Origin: Acidocella sp.
GTDB taxonomy: Bacteria > Pseudomonadota > Alphaproteobacteria > Acetobacterales > Acetobacteraceae
DNA length: 52,421 bases
Assembly: GCA_027451225.1 (NCBI GenBank)
Contig: DAIDJU010000022.1
Coordinates: forward strand, 1-52,421
Direction: 5' to 3'
A model generated the notes under the pieces. It did no database searches and was not told the origin of the DNA. It worked only from the letters and a program-made list of their open reading frames with translations. A program made the translations under genes and the position numbers. Shown piece by piece: positions 1-9,473 of this stretch. Numbering within the stretch: position 1 is the stretch's first letter; each line of letters starts with the position of its first letter.

Positions 1-1019
1 ACATTGGGGCCGGTCGGCACCAGCAGATGCGTCTCGCCATAAGCGTGGATCTCGATCTCGGAAGCCGGAACGCCGTCCTGCACCAGCTGGGCAGCCACAG
101 TCTTGGCGCGGCGCTCGGAGAGACCCTGGTTGTACTGGGCCGTACCGGAGGTATCGGTATAGCCGGAGACATCCAGCGTGGTGACGTTCTGCGTCTTGGA
201 GTCGGACGCCGCCTGGGCGATGATCTGCGTCGCGCGCGGCGTCAGGCTGTATTTATCCCAGTCGAAGAACACCAGATAGGTCTTGGCGGGAGCCGGAGCC
301 GGAGCGGCCATCGGAGCCGGGGCGGGGGCCGGAGCCGGCGCCATCGGGGCCGGGTTGAAGAGCTGGTAGCGCAGGCCCAGCAGGAAGGTGTGGCTGGATT
401 CGTCGCCGATCTTCACCGGAGCAGAACCCAGCTCGACGGCGTGAGCAGAGTAGTTGCGGCTCTGGGTCAGCTGCATGAAGCGATATTCGGCGGTGGCGGA
501 CAGGCCCGGCACCCAGGGAAGCGGATAGGACAGGCCGGCGATCACGTCGTAAGCGAAGCTACCCTCGGTACCGCCGATGCGGGTGAAGCCGTTGCCGATG
601 TCGTTGTTGAACTTGACCCACTGATAACCAGCGCCGGCGCCGACATACGGCACCACGGGCAGGCCGAGATTGAGGTCGTACAGCACGTTCAGCATCGGGC
701 CGTACTTGTTCTCACCACCGTACAGACGGAAGATGTTGCCGGACTCGTTAGCCGAATGCAGCGTGTTGCGCATGTAATCGAAGCTCACTTCAACACGGAA
801 GCCGTTGCCGAAGCCGTAACCAACATCCGCCAGACCAGCGTAAGACGGGCGCCAATGGAACTTTCCGGTCTCACCGCCATTGTGGAACAGATAATTGGTC
901 GGGTTGAGAATGCTGGTACCAGCGCCGAGCCCGACATACGGCCCCGTGACGTACTGAGCATGTGCCGCAAGCGGCAGGGCCATGCAGGTGGCGGCGGCAA
1001 GCGCTAAGCGAAGCTTCAT
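1..1019 (-). CDS. OmpA-family outer membrane protein, 3' end cut by window
   Basis: Outer-membrane beta-barrel porin with a C-terminal OmpA peptidoglycan-binding domain. The protein begins at the ATG at 1017-1019 (MKLRLALAAATCMALPLAAHAQ...), a clear signal peptide ending in AHA-Q, behind a GAGGAG ribosome site about 8 bases upstream. A barrel domain follows, then a Pro/Ala-rich linker (APAPAPAP-type) and the OmpA domain (FFDWDKYSLTP, SGYTDTSGT, LSERRA). The sequence leaves the window at ...VPTGPNV, about 13 residues short of the end by comparison with its neighbour at 1196-2248. The two are tandem paralogues: the linker and OmpA domain are almost identical in DNA over about 400 bases, whereas the barrels differ clearly. 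The role as a cell-wall-anchoring surface protein comes from the family. Confidence 0.9.
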   Translation of the reverse strand, partial: MKLRLALAAATCMALPLAAHAQYVTGPYVGLGAGTSILNPTNYLFHNGGETGKFHWRPSYAGLADVGYGFGNGFRVEVSFDYMRNTLHSANESGNIFRLYGGENKYGPMLNVLYDLNLGLPVVPYVGAGAGYQWVKFNNDIGNGFTRIGGTEGSFAYDVIAGLSYPLPWVPGLSATAEYRFMQLTQSRNYSAHAVELGSAPVKIGDESSHTFLLGLRYQLFNPAPMAPAPAPAPAPMAAPAPAPAKTYLVFFDWDKYSLTPRATQIIAQAASDSKTQNVTTLDVSGYTDTSGTAQYNQGLSERRAKTVAAQLVQDGVPASEIEIHAYGETHLLVPTGPN

Positions 1020-1048
1020 AGTCAGTCTCCTCATCATCTATTTGTTTT

Positions 1049-1078
1049 AACCTACTGTCGCCGCAACATTCTTGTCAG
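1049..1078 (-). promoter_or_regulatory. Possible promoter of the first OmpA gene
   Basis: On the minus strand CTGACA (1073-1078) and TAGGTT (1049-1054) are separated by 18 bases and lie 30 bases upstream of the start codon. The second OmpA gene has a matching TAGGCT at the equivalent place. This is a pattern match only. Confidence 0.3.
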
Positions 1079-1147
1079 CAAACTTTGTTGCAAATTCTGA
1101 AATTTTTACCCAAGTGTTGCCTATTTGCCGCGATCTCCACACCCAAC

Positions 1148-1178
1148 AAAAAAACCCGGCAGTTTCCTGCCGGGTTTT
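1148..1178 (-). terminator. Intrinsic terminator after the second OmpA gene
   Basis: A perfect 10-bp stem (AACCCGGCAG / CTGCCGGGTT, 1153-1162 with 1167-1176) closes a GAAA tetraloop on the minus strand and is followed by a run of T. It begins about 20 bases beyond the stop codon at 1196 and separates the two OmpA genes into independent transcripts. Confidence 0.93.
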
Positions 1179-1195
1179 CGTGGCGCTTAAGCGCG

Positions 1196-2248
1196 TTACT
1201 TGAGCACGATCTCGACGCGACGGTTCTGCGGCTCGCGCACATTGGGGCCGGTCGGCACCAGCAGGTGCGTCTCGCCATAAGCGTGGATCTCGATCTCGGA
1301 AGCCGGAACGCCATCCTGCACGAGCTGATCAGCAACAGTCTTGGCGCGGCGCTCGGACAGGCCCTGGTTGTACTGCGGCGTACCGGAAGTGTCGGTATAG
1401 CCGGAGACATCCAGCATGGTGACGTTCTGCGTCTTGGAGTCAGACGCCGCCTGGGCGATGATCTGCGTCGCACGCGGCGTCAGGCTGTATTTATCCCAAT
1501 CGAAGAACACCAGATAGGTCTTGGCCGGGGCCGGAGCCGGAGCGGCCATCGGGGCCGGGGCGGGGGCCGGAGCCGGCGCCATCGGGGCCGGGTTGAAGAG
1601 CTGGTAGCGCAGGCCCAGCAGGAAGGTGTGGCTGGATTCCTGCTCCACATTCATTCCACCCGGAATGGTGGCGGAATAGCTGCGGTTCGCGGTCAGCTGC
1701 ATAAAGCGGTATTCGGCCGTGGCGGACAGGCCCTGCACCCAAGGCAGCGGATAGGAGATACCGGCGATCACATCAAAGGCAAAGCTGCCTTCGGTGCCGC
1801 TAACCTTAACCCCCCCGGCGCCAACATCCGAATTCGCCTTCGCCCACTGGTAGCCAAAGCCACCGCCGACATACGGGTAAATCGGCCAACCGACATTGAA
1901 ATCATACAGGGCGTTGGCCATCAGGCCATATTTGTTTTCACCGCCAAAGATGCGGCTGTGGAACCCCGCCACATCGGCTTCATGCGCAGTGTTCCTGAGA
2001 AAATCCATACCAAGCTGCACACGGAAGCCATTGCCGAAGCCGTAACCAACGTCAGCAACACCGGCATAAGACGGACGCCACAATGCCTTGCCCGATATCG
2101 CGGAGTCAGCCCCGGGCGACACGGTAACCGGGGCCAGAATGCTGGTACCAGCCCCCAGGCTGACATACGGGCCAGCAACAGGCTGGGCATGGGCGGCAAG
2201 CGGCAGCACAAGGCAAGTCGCCGCGGCAAGAGCCAGACGGATTTTCAT
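1196..2248 (-). CDS. OmpA-family outer membrane protein
   Basis: 350-residue paralogue of the neighbouring partial gene. Signal peptide MKIRLALAAATCLVLPLAAHAQ-like (residues 1-22), an outer-membrane barrel of about 190 residues ending in the FLLGLRYQLF strand, a Pro/Ala linker (about 220-245), then the OmpA peptidoglycan-binding domain (KTYLVFFDWDKYSLTP, DVSGYTDTSGTPQYN, LSERRAKTVADQL, EPQNRRVEIVLK). The start is set by a strong GGAGG 9 bases upstream. Its own terminator follows at 1148-1178. The DNA of its 3' third is nearly identical to the neighbour, while the barrel parts (for example the region after FGMDFLR) have diverged. The likely role is structural anchoring of the outer membrane plus surface exposure of variable loops. 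Confidence 0.92.
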   Translation of the reverse strand: MKIRLALAAATCLVLPLAAHAQPVAGPYVSLGAGTSILAPVTVSPGADSAISGKALWRPSYAGVADVGYGFGNGFRVQLGMDFLRNTAHEADVAGFHSRIFGGENKYGLMANALYDFNVGWPIYPYVGGGFGYQWAKANSDVGAGGVKVSGTEGSFAFDVIAGISYPLPWVQGLSATAEYRFMQLTANRSYSATIPGGMNVEQESSHTFLLGLRYQLFNPAPMAPAPAPAPAPMAAPAPAPAKTYLVFFDWDKYSLTPRATQIIAQAASDSKTQNVTMLDVSGYTDTSGTPQYNQGLSERRAKTVADQLVQDGVPASEIEIHAYGETHLLVPTGPNVREPQNRRVEIVLK

Positions 2249-2377
2249 GACATATCCTCCGTTGTTTTATTTTTTTGAGCCTACTCCAAGACCTGAACCG
2301 AAACCATAACAAACGCGACACAGCGGCAAAAACGTTTCTATTGTGTTATTTCAGACACAGTTTCGCCGCCGTAGCTA

Positions 2378-2842
2378 TCATACCTGCCGGGGCGGATTTG
2401 GCGCTGGCAGAAAATCCTGCAAATGCGACCACAAGGCGCTGTCGGGCATCTTGGTCAGGTCTTTGTTCAGCGTGCCGCCGAGCTTGGCATGCGTCTGCGT
2501 ATTCAGCTCCCGGCGGATGATGTTGAGCGTATGCGCGGGGGCGGCGACGATCAACACGTCGAACCCCTCCTCGATCGCATTCAGCTCATGCGCCACGTGC
2601 TGGGCGAATTTCTCCGCCTCCAACTCCTGCGGGTCATGCTTGGGAACAATAGAGTGATGCACCGTGGCGTTGCTGTGGAACGAAGCGCCCGGATGGTCGC
2701 TGCGCAAATCCGAGGACTGCTTATGCGCGGCGCTGGACTCGATCCAGCGCTCGGTATGCAGCACGTTATGGGCATCGCCGCGGACGATGCGGGCATGCTC
2801 GCCATCGGCGATGGCGACGAGAAAACGCTTCTGGGTGGACAT
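2378..2842 (-). CDS. Host attachment family protein
   Basis: 154-residue protein of the 'protein required for attachment to host cells' family (Pfam Host_attach). Visible hallmarks are the N-terminal FLVAIADGEHARIVRG strand-helix, a central His-rich stretch (ATVHHSIVPKHDPQELEAEKFAQHVAHEL) and VLIVAAPAHTLNIIRREL near residue 100, followed by LNKDLTKM. The family folds like release-factor or Pelota-type nucleotide-binding domains; its biochemical role is not settled, and the name comes from an Agrobacterium phenotype. AGGAGG lies 8 bases before the ATG. An FNR-type activator site upstream (2896-2909) suggests induction at low oxygen, so a stress role is as plausible as attachment. Confidence 0.85.
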   Translation of the reverse strand: MSTQKRFLVAIADGEHARIVRGDAHNVLHTERWIESSAAHKQSSDLRSDHPGASFHSNATVHHSIVPKHDPQELEAEKFAQHVAHELNAIEEGFDVLIVAAPAHTLNIIRRELNTQTHAKLGGTLNKDLTKMPDSALWSHLQDFLPAPNPPRQV

Positions 2843-2867
2843 CCCAATTCCTCCTCTTGACGCGCCG

Positions 2868-2909
2868 AGCCTAGTCCGTTGCCCGGTGAAAAGGTTTGAC
2901 CCAGGTCAA
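2868..2909 (-). promoter_or_regulatory. FNR/FixK-type promoter of the host-attachment gene
   Basis: TTGACCCAGGTCAA (2896-2909) is an FNR-class box with a fully symmetric TTGACC/GGTCAA. On the minus strand exactly 22 bases separate it from TAGGCT (2868-2873), as expected for a class II activator centred at -41.5. The predicted start near 2861 leaves a 19-base leader that contains AGGAGG. The opposite direction has no -10 at this distance. Confidence 0.7.
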
Positions 2910-3006
2910 GTTTCCGTGCCTTCCGGTTTGTGTTCCGCGGTTTAGCGCCCCGCCCCGCCCGCCGTTATAGTGCGCGCCAGGAAAACGCCTTGAGGTGCAA
3001 AACATC

Positions 3007-5259
3007 ATGACTGAACCGCTTCGTCTCGTCGCGCTTGAAACCAGCCCGCCCTCCTTCTCCGCCGAGGAGGCCGCCCGCATGGCCCGCGAGATTTTCGGCA
3101 TCGACGGCACGGCGCACCCGCTCTACGGCGAGCGCGACCAGAATTTCCGCATCAAGACCGGCGCCGGCCCCGGCATCATCCTTAAAATCCTGGGCAGCAA
3201 CGAGGACCCGGGCAGCGTGGAGTTCCAGACCGCCGCCCTCGGACATATCGCCATGATGGACCCCACCCTGCCCGTGCCGCGCGTGCGCCGCACAATAAGC
3301 GGCGAGGCTTATACCAGCATCACCGGCGAGACCGGCATGGCCCATATCGTCCGCGCGCTGGATTTCCAGCCCGGCCGGGTGATGGATGGCGTCGATCCCT
3401 CGCCCGCCCTGCTGCGCCATGCGGGCGGCACGCTGGCCCGGCTGAACCTGGCGCTGGCCAATTTCTTCCACCCGGCGGCGGGGCAGCGCATCGTGTGGGA
3501 TCTGCGCCGGATCGTCGATCTGCGCCCCTCGGCCAAGCTGATCGACGATGCCGAGACCCGCAAGCTGATCGAGACGGTGCTGGACCGCTTCATCGCCTTC
3601 CTGCCCACGCTCTCGCGCCTGCGCCACCAGATGGTGCATAACGACCTCCACCCCGGCAACATGCTGGTGAATGACACCGCCACCGAAGTCACCGGCCTGC
3701 TGGATTTCGGCGACATGATCCATGCCCCCCTGCTGTTCGACGTAGCGGTGACCGCCGCCGAGACGGTGGGCGAGATGAACCCCATCGACTACGCCGCCCA
3801 AATCGTGGCCGGGTATAACGCAACCCTGCCCTTGCAGGACGAGGAATTCCCCGCGCTGTTCGAGGCGATCATCGCCCGCCACGCTCTGGCCGCCACCATC
3901 CACGCCTGGCGCCGCCATAACGATCCCGCCGGCGCCGAAAAACTCGGCGCGCTCTCGGCCCTCGGCGCTCCGGCCATCGAGGCCTATCTCTCCGCCGGGC
4001 GCGAGGCCGTGGTGGCCAAGTTCCGCGCCGCTGCGGCGGCCAAGCCGGAGGCGGGCAACCTAGCGGAGCGGCGCTTCCACGCCCTCGGGCGCGGGCTGGA
4101 ACTCTCCTACGCTGAGCCTCTGCACCTGGTGCGCGGCGAAGGCGTGTTCCTCTATGCGCCGGACGGCACGCGCTATCTCGACGCTTATAACAACGTGCCC
4201 TCGGTCGGCCATGGCAACCGCAAGGTGGCGGCCGCCATCGCCCGGCAGATGCAAACGCTCTGCACCAACACGCGCTATCTGCACGAGAGCATCGTGGACT
4301 ATGCCGAGCGCCTGACCGCCACCATGCCCAAGGCGCTGGACACCTGCCTGTTTGTCAATTCCGGCTCCGAGGCCAACGACGCCGCCTACCGCATCGCCAA
4401 AATCGTCACCGGCAAAACCGGCGCGATTGTCATGGACCACGCCTATCACGGCGTGACCGAGATCGTGGCCGCACTCTCCCCCTATTACGGGCCGTTCGCG
4501 CAGCCCCTCGCCCCCTTTGTGCAAACCCTGCCCTCGCCCGATACCGGCGCGGACCCGGCGGAGGCCGCACGGCGCGCGATCGAGGCGCTACAGCAGAGCG
4601 GCCATGGCGTGGCCATGCTGCTCATCGACTCCGCCTTCGTCTCCAACGGCATCGTCAACGTGCCGCAGGGCTGGTTCGCCACCGTGGCCGAGGAGGTGCA
4701 CAAGGCCGGCGGGCTGGTGGTGGGGGACGAGGTGCAATCCGGCTTCGGCCGGCTGGGCGACGCGTTCTGGGGCTTCGCCACCCATGGCGTGGAGCCGGAC
4801 CTTGTGACTCTGGGCAAGCCGATGGCCAACGGCCACCCCACCGGGGCCGTGGTGGCGCGGCGCGAGCTGCTCAAGGCCTTTACCGACAAGATCGACTTCT
4901 TCTCCACTTTCGGCGGCAACCCCGTCTCGGCGGCGGCGGCCCTGGCCACGCTGGAGGAGCTGCAAAGCCGCAACCTTCAGGCCAACGCCCGCGCCACAGG
5001 CCAAAAGCTGCGCGAGGGCATCGCCGCCCTCAACCACCCCGCCATCGGCGAGGTGCGGGGCAAGGGGCTGATGATCGGCGTGCGGGTGAACGGCAACGCG
5101 GCCCTGGCCAAGGGCATCGCCAACGCCATGCGGCGCAACCACGTGCTCATCGGCACCGAGGGGCCGGACGGCAACGTGCTGAAAATCCGCCCGCCTTTGC
5201 CCTTCGGGCCGGAGCATGTGGAACTCTTCCTCGAAGCCCTGCGCGCCAGCCTGGATTAA
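3007..5259 (+). CDS. Fused APH-type kinase / class III aminotransferase (phospho-lyase-like)
   Basis: 750-residue two-domain protein. The N-terminal half is an aminoglycoside-phosphotransferase-fold kinase (HNDLHPGN near residue 211, LLDFGDM near 231). Residues from about 360 on are a class III PLP aminotransferase (NSGSEAND near 450, [15 protein letters not shown] lysine in [12 protein letters not shown] near 602). The same two modules occur as separate human enzymes, hydroxylysine kinase and the AGXT2L1/2 ammonia-phospho-lyases, so this fusion may phosphorylate an amino alcohol and then eliminate phosphate and ammonia; the substrate is unknown. I prefer ATG 3007 behind GAGG over GTG 2995. 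Its stop codon overlaps that of nadC on the opposite strand by four bases (TTAA). Confidence 0.85.
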   Translation: MTEPLRLVALETSPPSFSAEEAARMAREIFGIDGTAHPLYGERDQNFRIKTGAGPGIILKILGSNEDPGSVEFQTAALGHIAMMDPTLPVPRVRRTISGEAYTSITGETGMAHIVRALDFQPGRVMDGVDPSPALLRHAGGTLARLNLALANFFHPAAGQRIVWDLRRIVDLRPSAKLIDDAETRKLIETVLDRFIAFLPTLSRLRHQMVHNDLHPGNMLVNDTATEVTGLLDFGDMIHAPLLFDVAVTAAETVGEMNPIDYAAQIVAGYNATLPLQDEEFPALFEAIIARHALAATIHAWRRHNDPAGAEKLGALSALGAPAIEAYLSAGREAVVAKFRAAAAAKPEAGNLAERRFHALGRGLELSYAEPLHLVRGEGVFLYAPDGTRYLDAYNNVPSVGHGNRKVAAAIARQMQTLCTNTRYLHESIVDYAERLTATMPKALDTCLFVNSGSEANDAAYRIAKIVTGKTGAIVMDHAYHGVTEIVAALSPYYGPFAQPLAPFVQTLPSPDTGADPAEAARRAIEALQQSGHGVAMLLIDSAFVSNGIVNVPQGWFATVAEEVHKAGGLVVGDEVQSGFGRLGDAFWGFATHGVEPDLVTLGKPMANGHPTGAVVARRELLKAFTDKIDFFSTFGGNPVSAAAALATLEELQSRNLQANARATGQKLREGIAALNHPAIGEVRGKGLMIGVRVNGNAALAKGIANAMRRNHVLIGTEGPDGNVLKIRPPLPFGPEHVELFLEALRASLD

Positions 5260-6107
5260 GCCAGGAAATCCAGCCCGATATCCAACACCCGCGCCGAGTG
5301 GGTGAGCCATCCGGCGGAGAGCAAATCCACCCCGCTCTCCGCGATGGCCGGGGCGGTCTCGGCGTTGATCCGCCCCGAGGCCTCGGCCACCGCCCGCCCG
5401 CCGATGCGCCGCACCGCCTCGCGCAACGTCTCGGGCCCCATATTGTCGAGCAGAATGGCATCCGGCCCGAAGGGCAGCGCCGCGTCGAGCTGCTCCAGCG
5501 TATCCACCTCGATCTCGATCTTCACCAGATGCCCCGCCGCCGCGCGGGCACGGGTCATCGCCGCCTCCACCCCGCCCGCGATGGCGATGTGGTTGTCTTT
5601 GATGAGAATGGCGTCATCCAGCCCGAAGCGATGATTCGCTCCGCCCCCCGCGCGCACCGCGTATTTCTCGGCAAAACGCAGGCCCGGCGTGGTCTTGCGG
5701 GTGCAGGAGATCTTCGCCCTGGTATGGGCGATGGCATCGGCAATGCCGCGCGTGGCCGAGGCGATGCCCGAGAGATGCCCCAGGAAATTCAACGCCACGC
5801 GCTCGGCGGTGAGGATGCTGCGCGCCGGACCTTCAATCTCCGCGATAATATCGCCCGGCGAAAGCCGCGCGCCATCGGCCAGACGCGGCGCGAAACGGAT
5901 GTCCGGGTCCACCAGCTTGCAGGCGATGCGCGCGAAATCCAGCCCCGCCACCACGCCGGGCTCGCGCGCCGCCAGCACCACACGGGCCTGGGCCTCGGGG
6001 GGGATCACGGCGTCGGAGGTAATATCCCCCGCCCGGCCCAAATCCTCCAGAAGTGCTGCCCGCACCGCCGGTTCGATCATGATGTCAGGAAGCGGCAGAA
6101 TATTCAT
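5256..6107 (-). CDS. nadC: Nicotinate-nucleotide pyrophosphorylase (carboxylating), NadC
   Basis: 283-residue quinolinate phosphoribosyltransferase, converting quinolinate and PRPP to nicotinate mononucleotide, the last step of the de novo NAD branch encoded here. Diagnostic stretches are [19 protein letters not shown] at the N terminus, [48 protein letters not shown] (substrate phosphate-binding Arg/His/Lys) and the C-terminal [10 protein letters not shown] and [13 protein letters not shown]. The length is normal for the family. The start codon overlaps the nadB stop by one base (TGATG), so it is translated from the same mRNA as nadA and nadB. It ends tail-to-tail with the kinase/aminotransferase gene. 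Confidence 0.97.
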   Translation of the reverse strand: MNILPLPDIMIEPAVRAALLEDLGRAGDITSDAVIPPEAQARVVLAAREPGVVAGLDFARIACKLVDPDIRFAPRLADGARLSPGDIIAEIEGPARSILTAERVALNFLGHLSGIASATRGIADAIAHTRAKISCTRKTTPGLRFAEKYAVRAGGGANHRFGLDDAILIKDNHIAIAGGVEAAMTRARAAAGHLVKIEIEVDTLEQLDAALPFGPDAILLDNMGPETLREAVRRIGGRAVAEASGRINAETAPAIAESGVDLLSAGWLTHSARVLDIGLDFLA

Positions 6108-7516
6108 CAGGCGGCCTTGTCGATGGAGGTGGCATCGGCGCGGGCATGCGCGCCGACGGAAGTTTTACGCGCCAAAGCCGCCTGGGCAATGCGCAGGCAC
6201 AAAGCGGCGGCGGGGTTGGCGGGGGCCAGTGCGGCAAACGCCTCGGCGGCCTGGGCCATCCCCGCCTCATCCCGCAACACGCCCAAATGCGCGGACATCA
6301 ACTCACGCAGCGGCGCGGCATCGGGCCTGGGGAGCTTCGTTATCGCGGGCAGCGCCCGCATTGGCTTGGCCTGAAGCCCCGCCATACCCCGCCCCGCCGC
6401 CTCACCGCAGATCGCGGCTTCCAGCAGCGAGTTGCTGGCCAGACGGTTCGCGCCATGCAGCCCGGTACGGGCGACCTCGCCCGCCGCCCACAGCCCCGGC
6501 ACGCTGGTACGGCCCTCGGCATCCACCGCAACGCCACCCATATGGTAATGCGCCGCCGGACGCACCGGAATCGGCTGGGTCGCCGGGTCGATGCCCGCCT
6601 GCGCGCAGATGGCATGGATCGCCGGAAAACGCTTGGCGAAACGCGCACCAATCCCCCGCGCATCGAGAGACACCGCATGCCCCGCCTGGGCATGCGCGAA
6701 CACGGCGCGGGCCACCACGTCACGCGGGGCGAGGTCGTTGCCGCGCATGAAATGCGCCCCCGTCTCGTCGATGAATTTCGCCCCCTCGCCACGCACGGCC
6801 TCGGAGATCAGCTTCAGCGATCCGCTGCCCGGCGCATCCAGCGCCGTGGGGTGAAACTGGATGAACTCCAGATCGCGCAGCTCCGCCCCCGCCCCCATGG
6901 CCAGCATCAGCCCCTGGCCTATCGCCCCCTCCGGGTTGGTGGAATAACGGAACAGCCCGCCAATCCCGCCCGTGGCAAGCAACACGCGGTCGGCGGGCAA
7001 GGCCATGGTCTCATCTCCCCGCACAGCCAGCACGCCGGTCACGCCGGAAGCATCGGTAAAAATATGCCGGGCGGTGGCGTTCAGCACCGTAATGCTCGGC
7101 GTGACGCGCACCTGGGCGACGAGCGCGCGCATGATCTCCGCCCCCGTGGCATCGCCATTGGCATGCAGGATGCGGTGGCGCACATGCGCCGCCTCCAGTC
7201 CCAGCGCCAGCGCGCCGGTCTTGTCGCGGTCGAAGCGCACGCCGAGGCGCAGCAGCGTCTCCACCAGCTTGGGCCCCGCGCCGATGATCCGCTCCACCGC
7301 CGCGCGGTCGCATAACCCGGTCCCCGCGGCCAGCGTATCGGCCACATGCAGGGCCACGCTGTCATCCGCCCCGATGGCAGCCGCCATGCCGCCCTGGGAG
7401 AGCTGGCTCGCCGCCCCCTCGCCCAGATGTCCGGCATCGAGCAGCGTGACCGGATGCGGGGCGGCGGCCAAAGCGGCCATCAGCCCCGCCACGCCACCGC
7501 CGATGATGATCATCAT
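6107..7516 (-). CDS. nadB: L-aspartate oxidase, NadB
   Basis: 469-residue flavoprotein oxidising L-aspartate to iminoaspartate, the substrate of NadA. The FAD-binding GGGVAGL lies at residues 6-12; [52 protein letters not shown] and [12 protein letters not shown] are typical of the NadB/fumarate-reductase flavoprotein family. It is shorter than the roughly 540-residue E. coli enzyme, mostly through a reduced C-terminal helical domain, as in many alphaproteobacteria. Two adjacent ATGs (7516 and 7513) overlap the nadA stop codon, indicating translational coupling. It is the middle gene of nadA-nadB-nadC. Confidence 0.96.
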   Translation of the reverse strand: MMIIIGGGVAGLMAALAAAPHPVTLLDAGHLGEGAASQLSQGGMAAAIGADDSVALHVADTLAAGTGLCDRAAVERIIGAGPKLVETLLRLGVRFDRDKTGALALGLEAAHVRHRILHANGDATGAEIMRALVAQVRVTPSITVLNATARHIFTDASGVTGVLAVRGDETMALPADRVLLATGGIGGLFRYSTNPEGAIGQGLMLAMGAGAELRDLEFIQFHPTALDAPGSGSLKLISEAVRGEGAKFIDETGAHFMRGNDLAPRDVVARAVFAHAQAGHAVSLDARGIGARFAKRFPAIHAICAQAGIDPATQPIPVRPAAHYHMGGVAVDAEGRTSVPGLWAAGEVARTGLHGANRLASNSLLEAAICGEAAGRGMAGLQAKPMRALPAITKLPRPDAAPLRELMSAHLGVLRDEAGMAQAAEAFAALAPANPAAALCLRIAQAALARKTSVGAHARADATSIDKAA

Positions 7517-8472
7517 TTAACCGCGAGCATCCGCTCGACCGCCCGCCGCGCGGGCGCGAACAGCTCGGCCGGAATGGTCACCTCGGTCTGCATCTCCTCC
7601 AGCGCCCGGCGGATATTCTTCAGCGTGATCAGCTTCATATGCGGGCAGAGATTGCACGGGCGGACAAACTCCGTCTCCGGCGCGTTCTGCGCGATATTGT
7701 CGCTCATCGAGCATTCGGTGATCAGCGCCACGCGGGCGGGCTTCTTGTCCCGCACGTAATCGGCCATCACCGCCGTGGAGCCGGAGAAATCGGCCACCTC
7801 CACCACCTCGGGCGGGCATTCGGGATGCGCCAGGATCACCACGCCCGGATGCGTCTGGCGCAGTTGCAGAATCTCCTGCGGGGTGAAGCGCTCATGCACC
7901 TCGCAATGGCCCTTCCAGGCGATGATTTTTACCCCCGTCTCCTTGGCCACGTTCTGGGCCAGGAACTCATCGGGGAGCATGATCACTTCCGGCACGCCGA
8001 GCGATTCCACCACCTTCTTGGCATTGCCCGAGGTGCAGCAGATATCGCTCGCCGCCTTCACCTCGGCCGAGGTGTTCACATACGCCACCACCGGGCGACC
8101 GGGGTACTTGGCCCGCAGCAGCGCCACATCGGCGGCGGTGATGCTCTCGGCCAGCGAGCACCCGGCATGCGCGTCGGGGATCAGCACGGTCTTGCCGGGG
8201 TTCATCAGCTTGGCGGTCTCGGCCATGAAATGCACGCCCGCCAGCACGATCACATCGGCATCGGCCTTCTCGGCCTCGCGCGCCAGGGCCAGGCTGTCGC
8301 CCACAATGTCCGCCACGCCGTGGAAGATGTCGGGCGTCTGGTAGTTATGCGCCAGGATCACGGCACGGCGCTCGCGCTTGAGCTTCAGGATCGCCTCGGC
8401 GTCCTCCGCCATGGTGGCCCATTCGATGGGCGGGATCACACGGGAAACACGGTCGTACAGGTCAAGCGGCAT
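7513..8472 (-). CDS. nadA: Quinolinate synthase, NadA
   Basis: 319-residue [4Fe-4S] enzyme condensing iminoaspartate with dihydroxyacetone phosphate to quinolinate. Typical features are [47 protein letters not shown], the three cluster cysteines in [16 protein letters not shown] and NLCPHMK, and [13 protein letters not shown] lies 6-7 bases before the ATG. Two palindromic operators (8485-8505 and 8521-8541) occupy the promoter just upstream, so the nadABC operon is very likely repressed by the NadQ-like regulator encoded immediately before it. Confidence 0.97.
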   Translation of the reverse strand: MPLDLYDRVSRVIPPIEWATMAEDAEAILKLKRERRAVILAHNYQTPDIFHGVADIVGDSLALAREAEKADADVIVLAGVHFMAETAKLMNPGKTVLIPDAHAGCSLAESITAADVALLRAKYPGRPVVAYVNTSAEVKAASDICCTSGNAKKVVESLGVPEVIMLPDEFLAQNVAKETGVKIIAWKGHCEVHERFTPQEILQLRQTHPGVVILAHPECPPEVVEVADFSGSTAVMADYVRDKKPARVALITECSMSDNIAQNAPETEFVRPCNLCPHMKLITLKNIRRALEEMQTEVTIPAELFAPARRAVERMLAVK

Positions 8473-8484
8473 GACGCACTCCTT

Positions 8485-8505
8485 TTATACTCATGGTGAG
8501 TATAA
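8485..8505. promoter_or_regulatory. NAD operator 1 (perfect palindrome)
   Basis: A 21-bp perfect inverted repeat: TTATACTCA, three-base centre TGG, TGAGTATAA. It abuts the ribosome site of nadA and is the natural binding site for the NadQ-like protein encoded at 8553-9434. It resembles the NadQ motif I recall for rhizobial nadABC. Confidence 0.85.
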
Positions 8506-8520
8506 GTCTGATGCGCCCGG

Positions 8521-8541
8521 TTATACTCACGGTGAGAATAA
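8521..8541. promoter_or_regulatory. NAD operator 2 (imperfect palindrome)
   Basis: A second copy, TTATACTCA-CGG-TGAGAATAA, one mismatch from perfect, with its centre 36 bp from the first. Both lie in the 80-base gap between the regulator stop codon and nadA. The spacing would allow cooperative binding by two dimers. Confidence 0.8.
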
Positions 8542-8552
8542 TCGTGCAATAA

Positions 8553-9434
8553 TTATTTCACACGGGGCAGCTTTGTGCCGGAAACCCCTCGCTCCTCCAG
8601 CACGGCCTGGCGGAAGCGGAACAGCTTGGCCGGGCGGCCAGCTAAGCCCGAGGTCGTCTTGCCGGTTTCCTCCACCAGCTCCTGCTGCTCGATCAAGCGG
8701 CGGAAATTCGGCTTGTGCAGGGTCTGCCCGGCCAGGGCCTCCATGGTCTGCTGCAAGTCCAGCATGGTGAATTCGCGGGGCAGCAGCTCGAACACCACGG
8801 GGCGGTATTTGATCTTGGCGCGCAGCCGGGCGATGGCCGTGGCCAGAATGCGCCGGTGGTCATGCGTCATCTCCCGCCCGGGCACGGTTCCGCCTTCGCC
8901 CGCATGGGCGCGCCGCGCCTCGGGCACCAGCGAGGCCTGCCAGAGCAGCTCGTAGCGTTGCAGCACCAGCTCCTCGTTCCAGCCCTCGGCGCCGAACAGC
9001 CCTTCCACCCGCGCCTGTCGCGTGGCGTCATCCCCCGCCCAAAGGCGCAGGCGCGGCAGAATGGCGGCGACATAAGGGGCGGAGCGGTCCTGACGGGCAT
9101 CCTCCCAGGGGAAGTACTCGTACCAGCCATGCCATTCCGCGCCGGGATATTCCGTCACCGCCTCGCGGGTAAGGCCCAGATAGGAGATGGAAATCCCCCG
9201 CGCTTCTCCGGGGAGCTGGCCCGCGAAGGTGTAAAGCTGCTCCACATAGCCCAGCGGATGGTGCGTCTGCCGCTCCACCCAGGCGCGCAGGCCAGTTTGC
9301 AGAGAGCGGTGCCCCTCCTCCAGCGGGCCGGAGGGCAGCGCATAACCGGAGCCGATGGTCAGCACACGCGGCTCGCCATCCGTCACGGCGGCAAGCACCG
9401 CAATCAACTCCGCCTGAACCGCTCCACCTTCCAT
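8553..9434 (-). CDS. nadQ: NadQ/NrtR-like NAD biosynthesis regulator
   Basis: 293 residues. The N-terminal two thirds look like a Nudix fold that has lost its catalytic signature: around LPSGPLEEGHRSLQTGLRAW the expected REUxEE glutamates are absent. The C-terminal part (FTMLDLQQTMEALAGQ, HKPNFRRLIEQQELVEETG, GRPAKLFRFR) is the winged-helix DNA-binding domain of the NrtR/NadQ type. Such proteins sense an NAD-related metabolite through the dead Nudix pocket. The gene sits directly before nadABC with two palindromes between, the arrangement expected for its own regulon. The start at 9434 follows AAGGGGGA closely and is not certain. It lies 39 bases after the exporter operon and could be partly read through from it. 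Confidence 0.82.
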   Translation of the reverse strand: MEGGAVQAELIAVLAAVTDGEPRVLTIGSGYALPSGPLEEGHRSLQTGLRAWVERQTHHPLGYVEQLYTFAGQLPGEARGISISYLGLTREAVTEYPGAEWHGWYEYFPWEDARQDRSAPYVAAILPRLRLWAGDDATRQARVEGLFGAEGWNEELVLQRYELLWQASLVPEARRAHAGEGGTVPGREMTHDHRRILATAIARLRAKIKYRPVVFELLPREFTMLDLQQTMEALAGQTLHKPNFRRLIEQQELVEETGKTTSGLAGRPAKLFRFRQAVLEERGVSGTKLPRVK

Positions 9435-9473
9435 TCCCCCTTCTCGCGCATTTGCGCAGATGCGGGAAGGCGC

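Noticed and set aside
2423-2860. 145-codon open frame opposite the host-attachment gene
   Set aside because: Fully antisense to a gene with conserved motifs and a promoter; no ribosome site.
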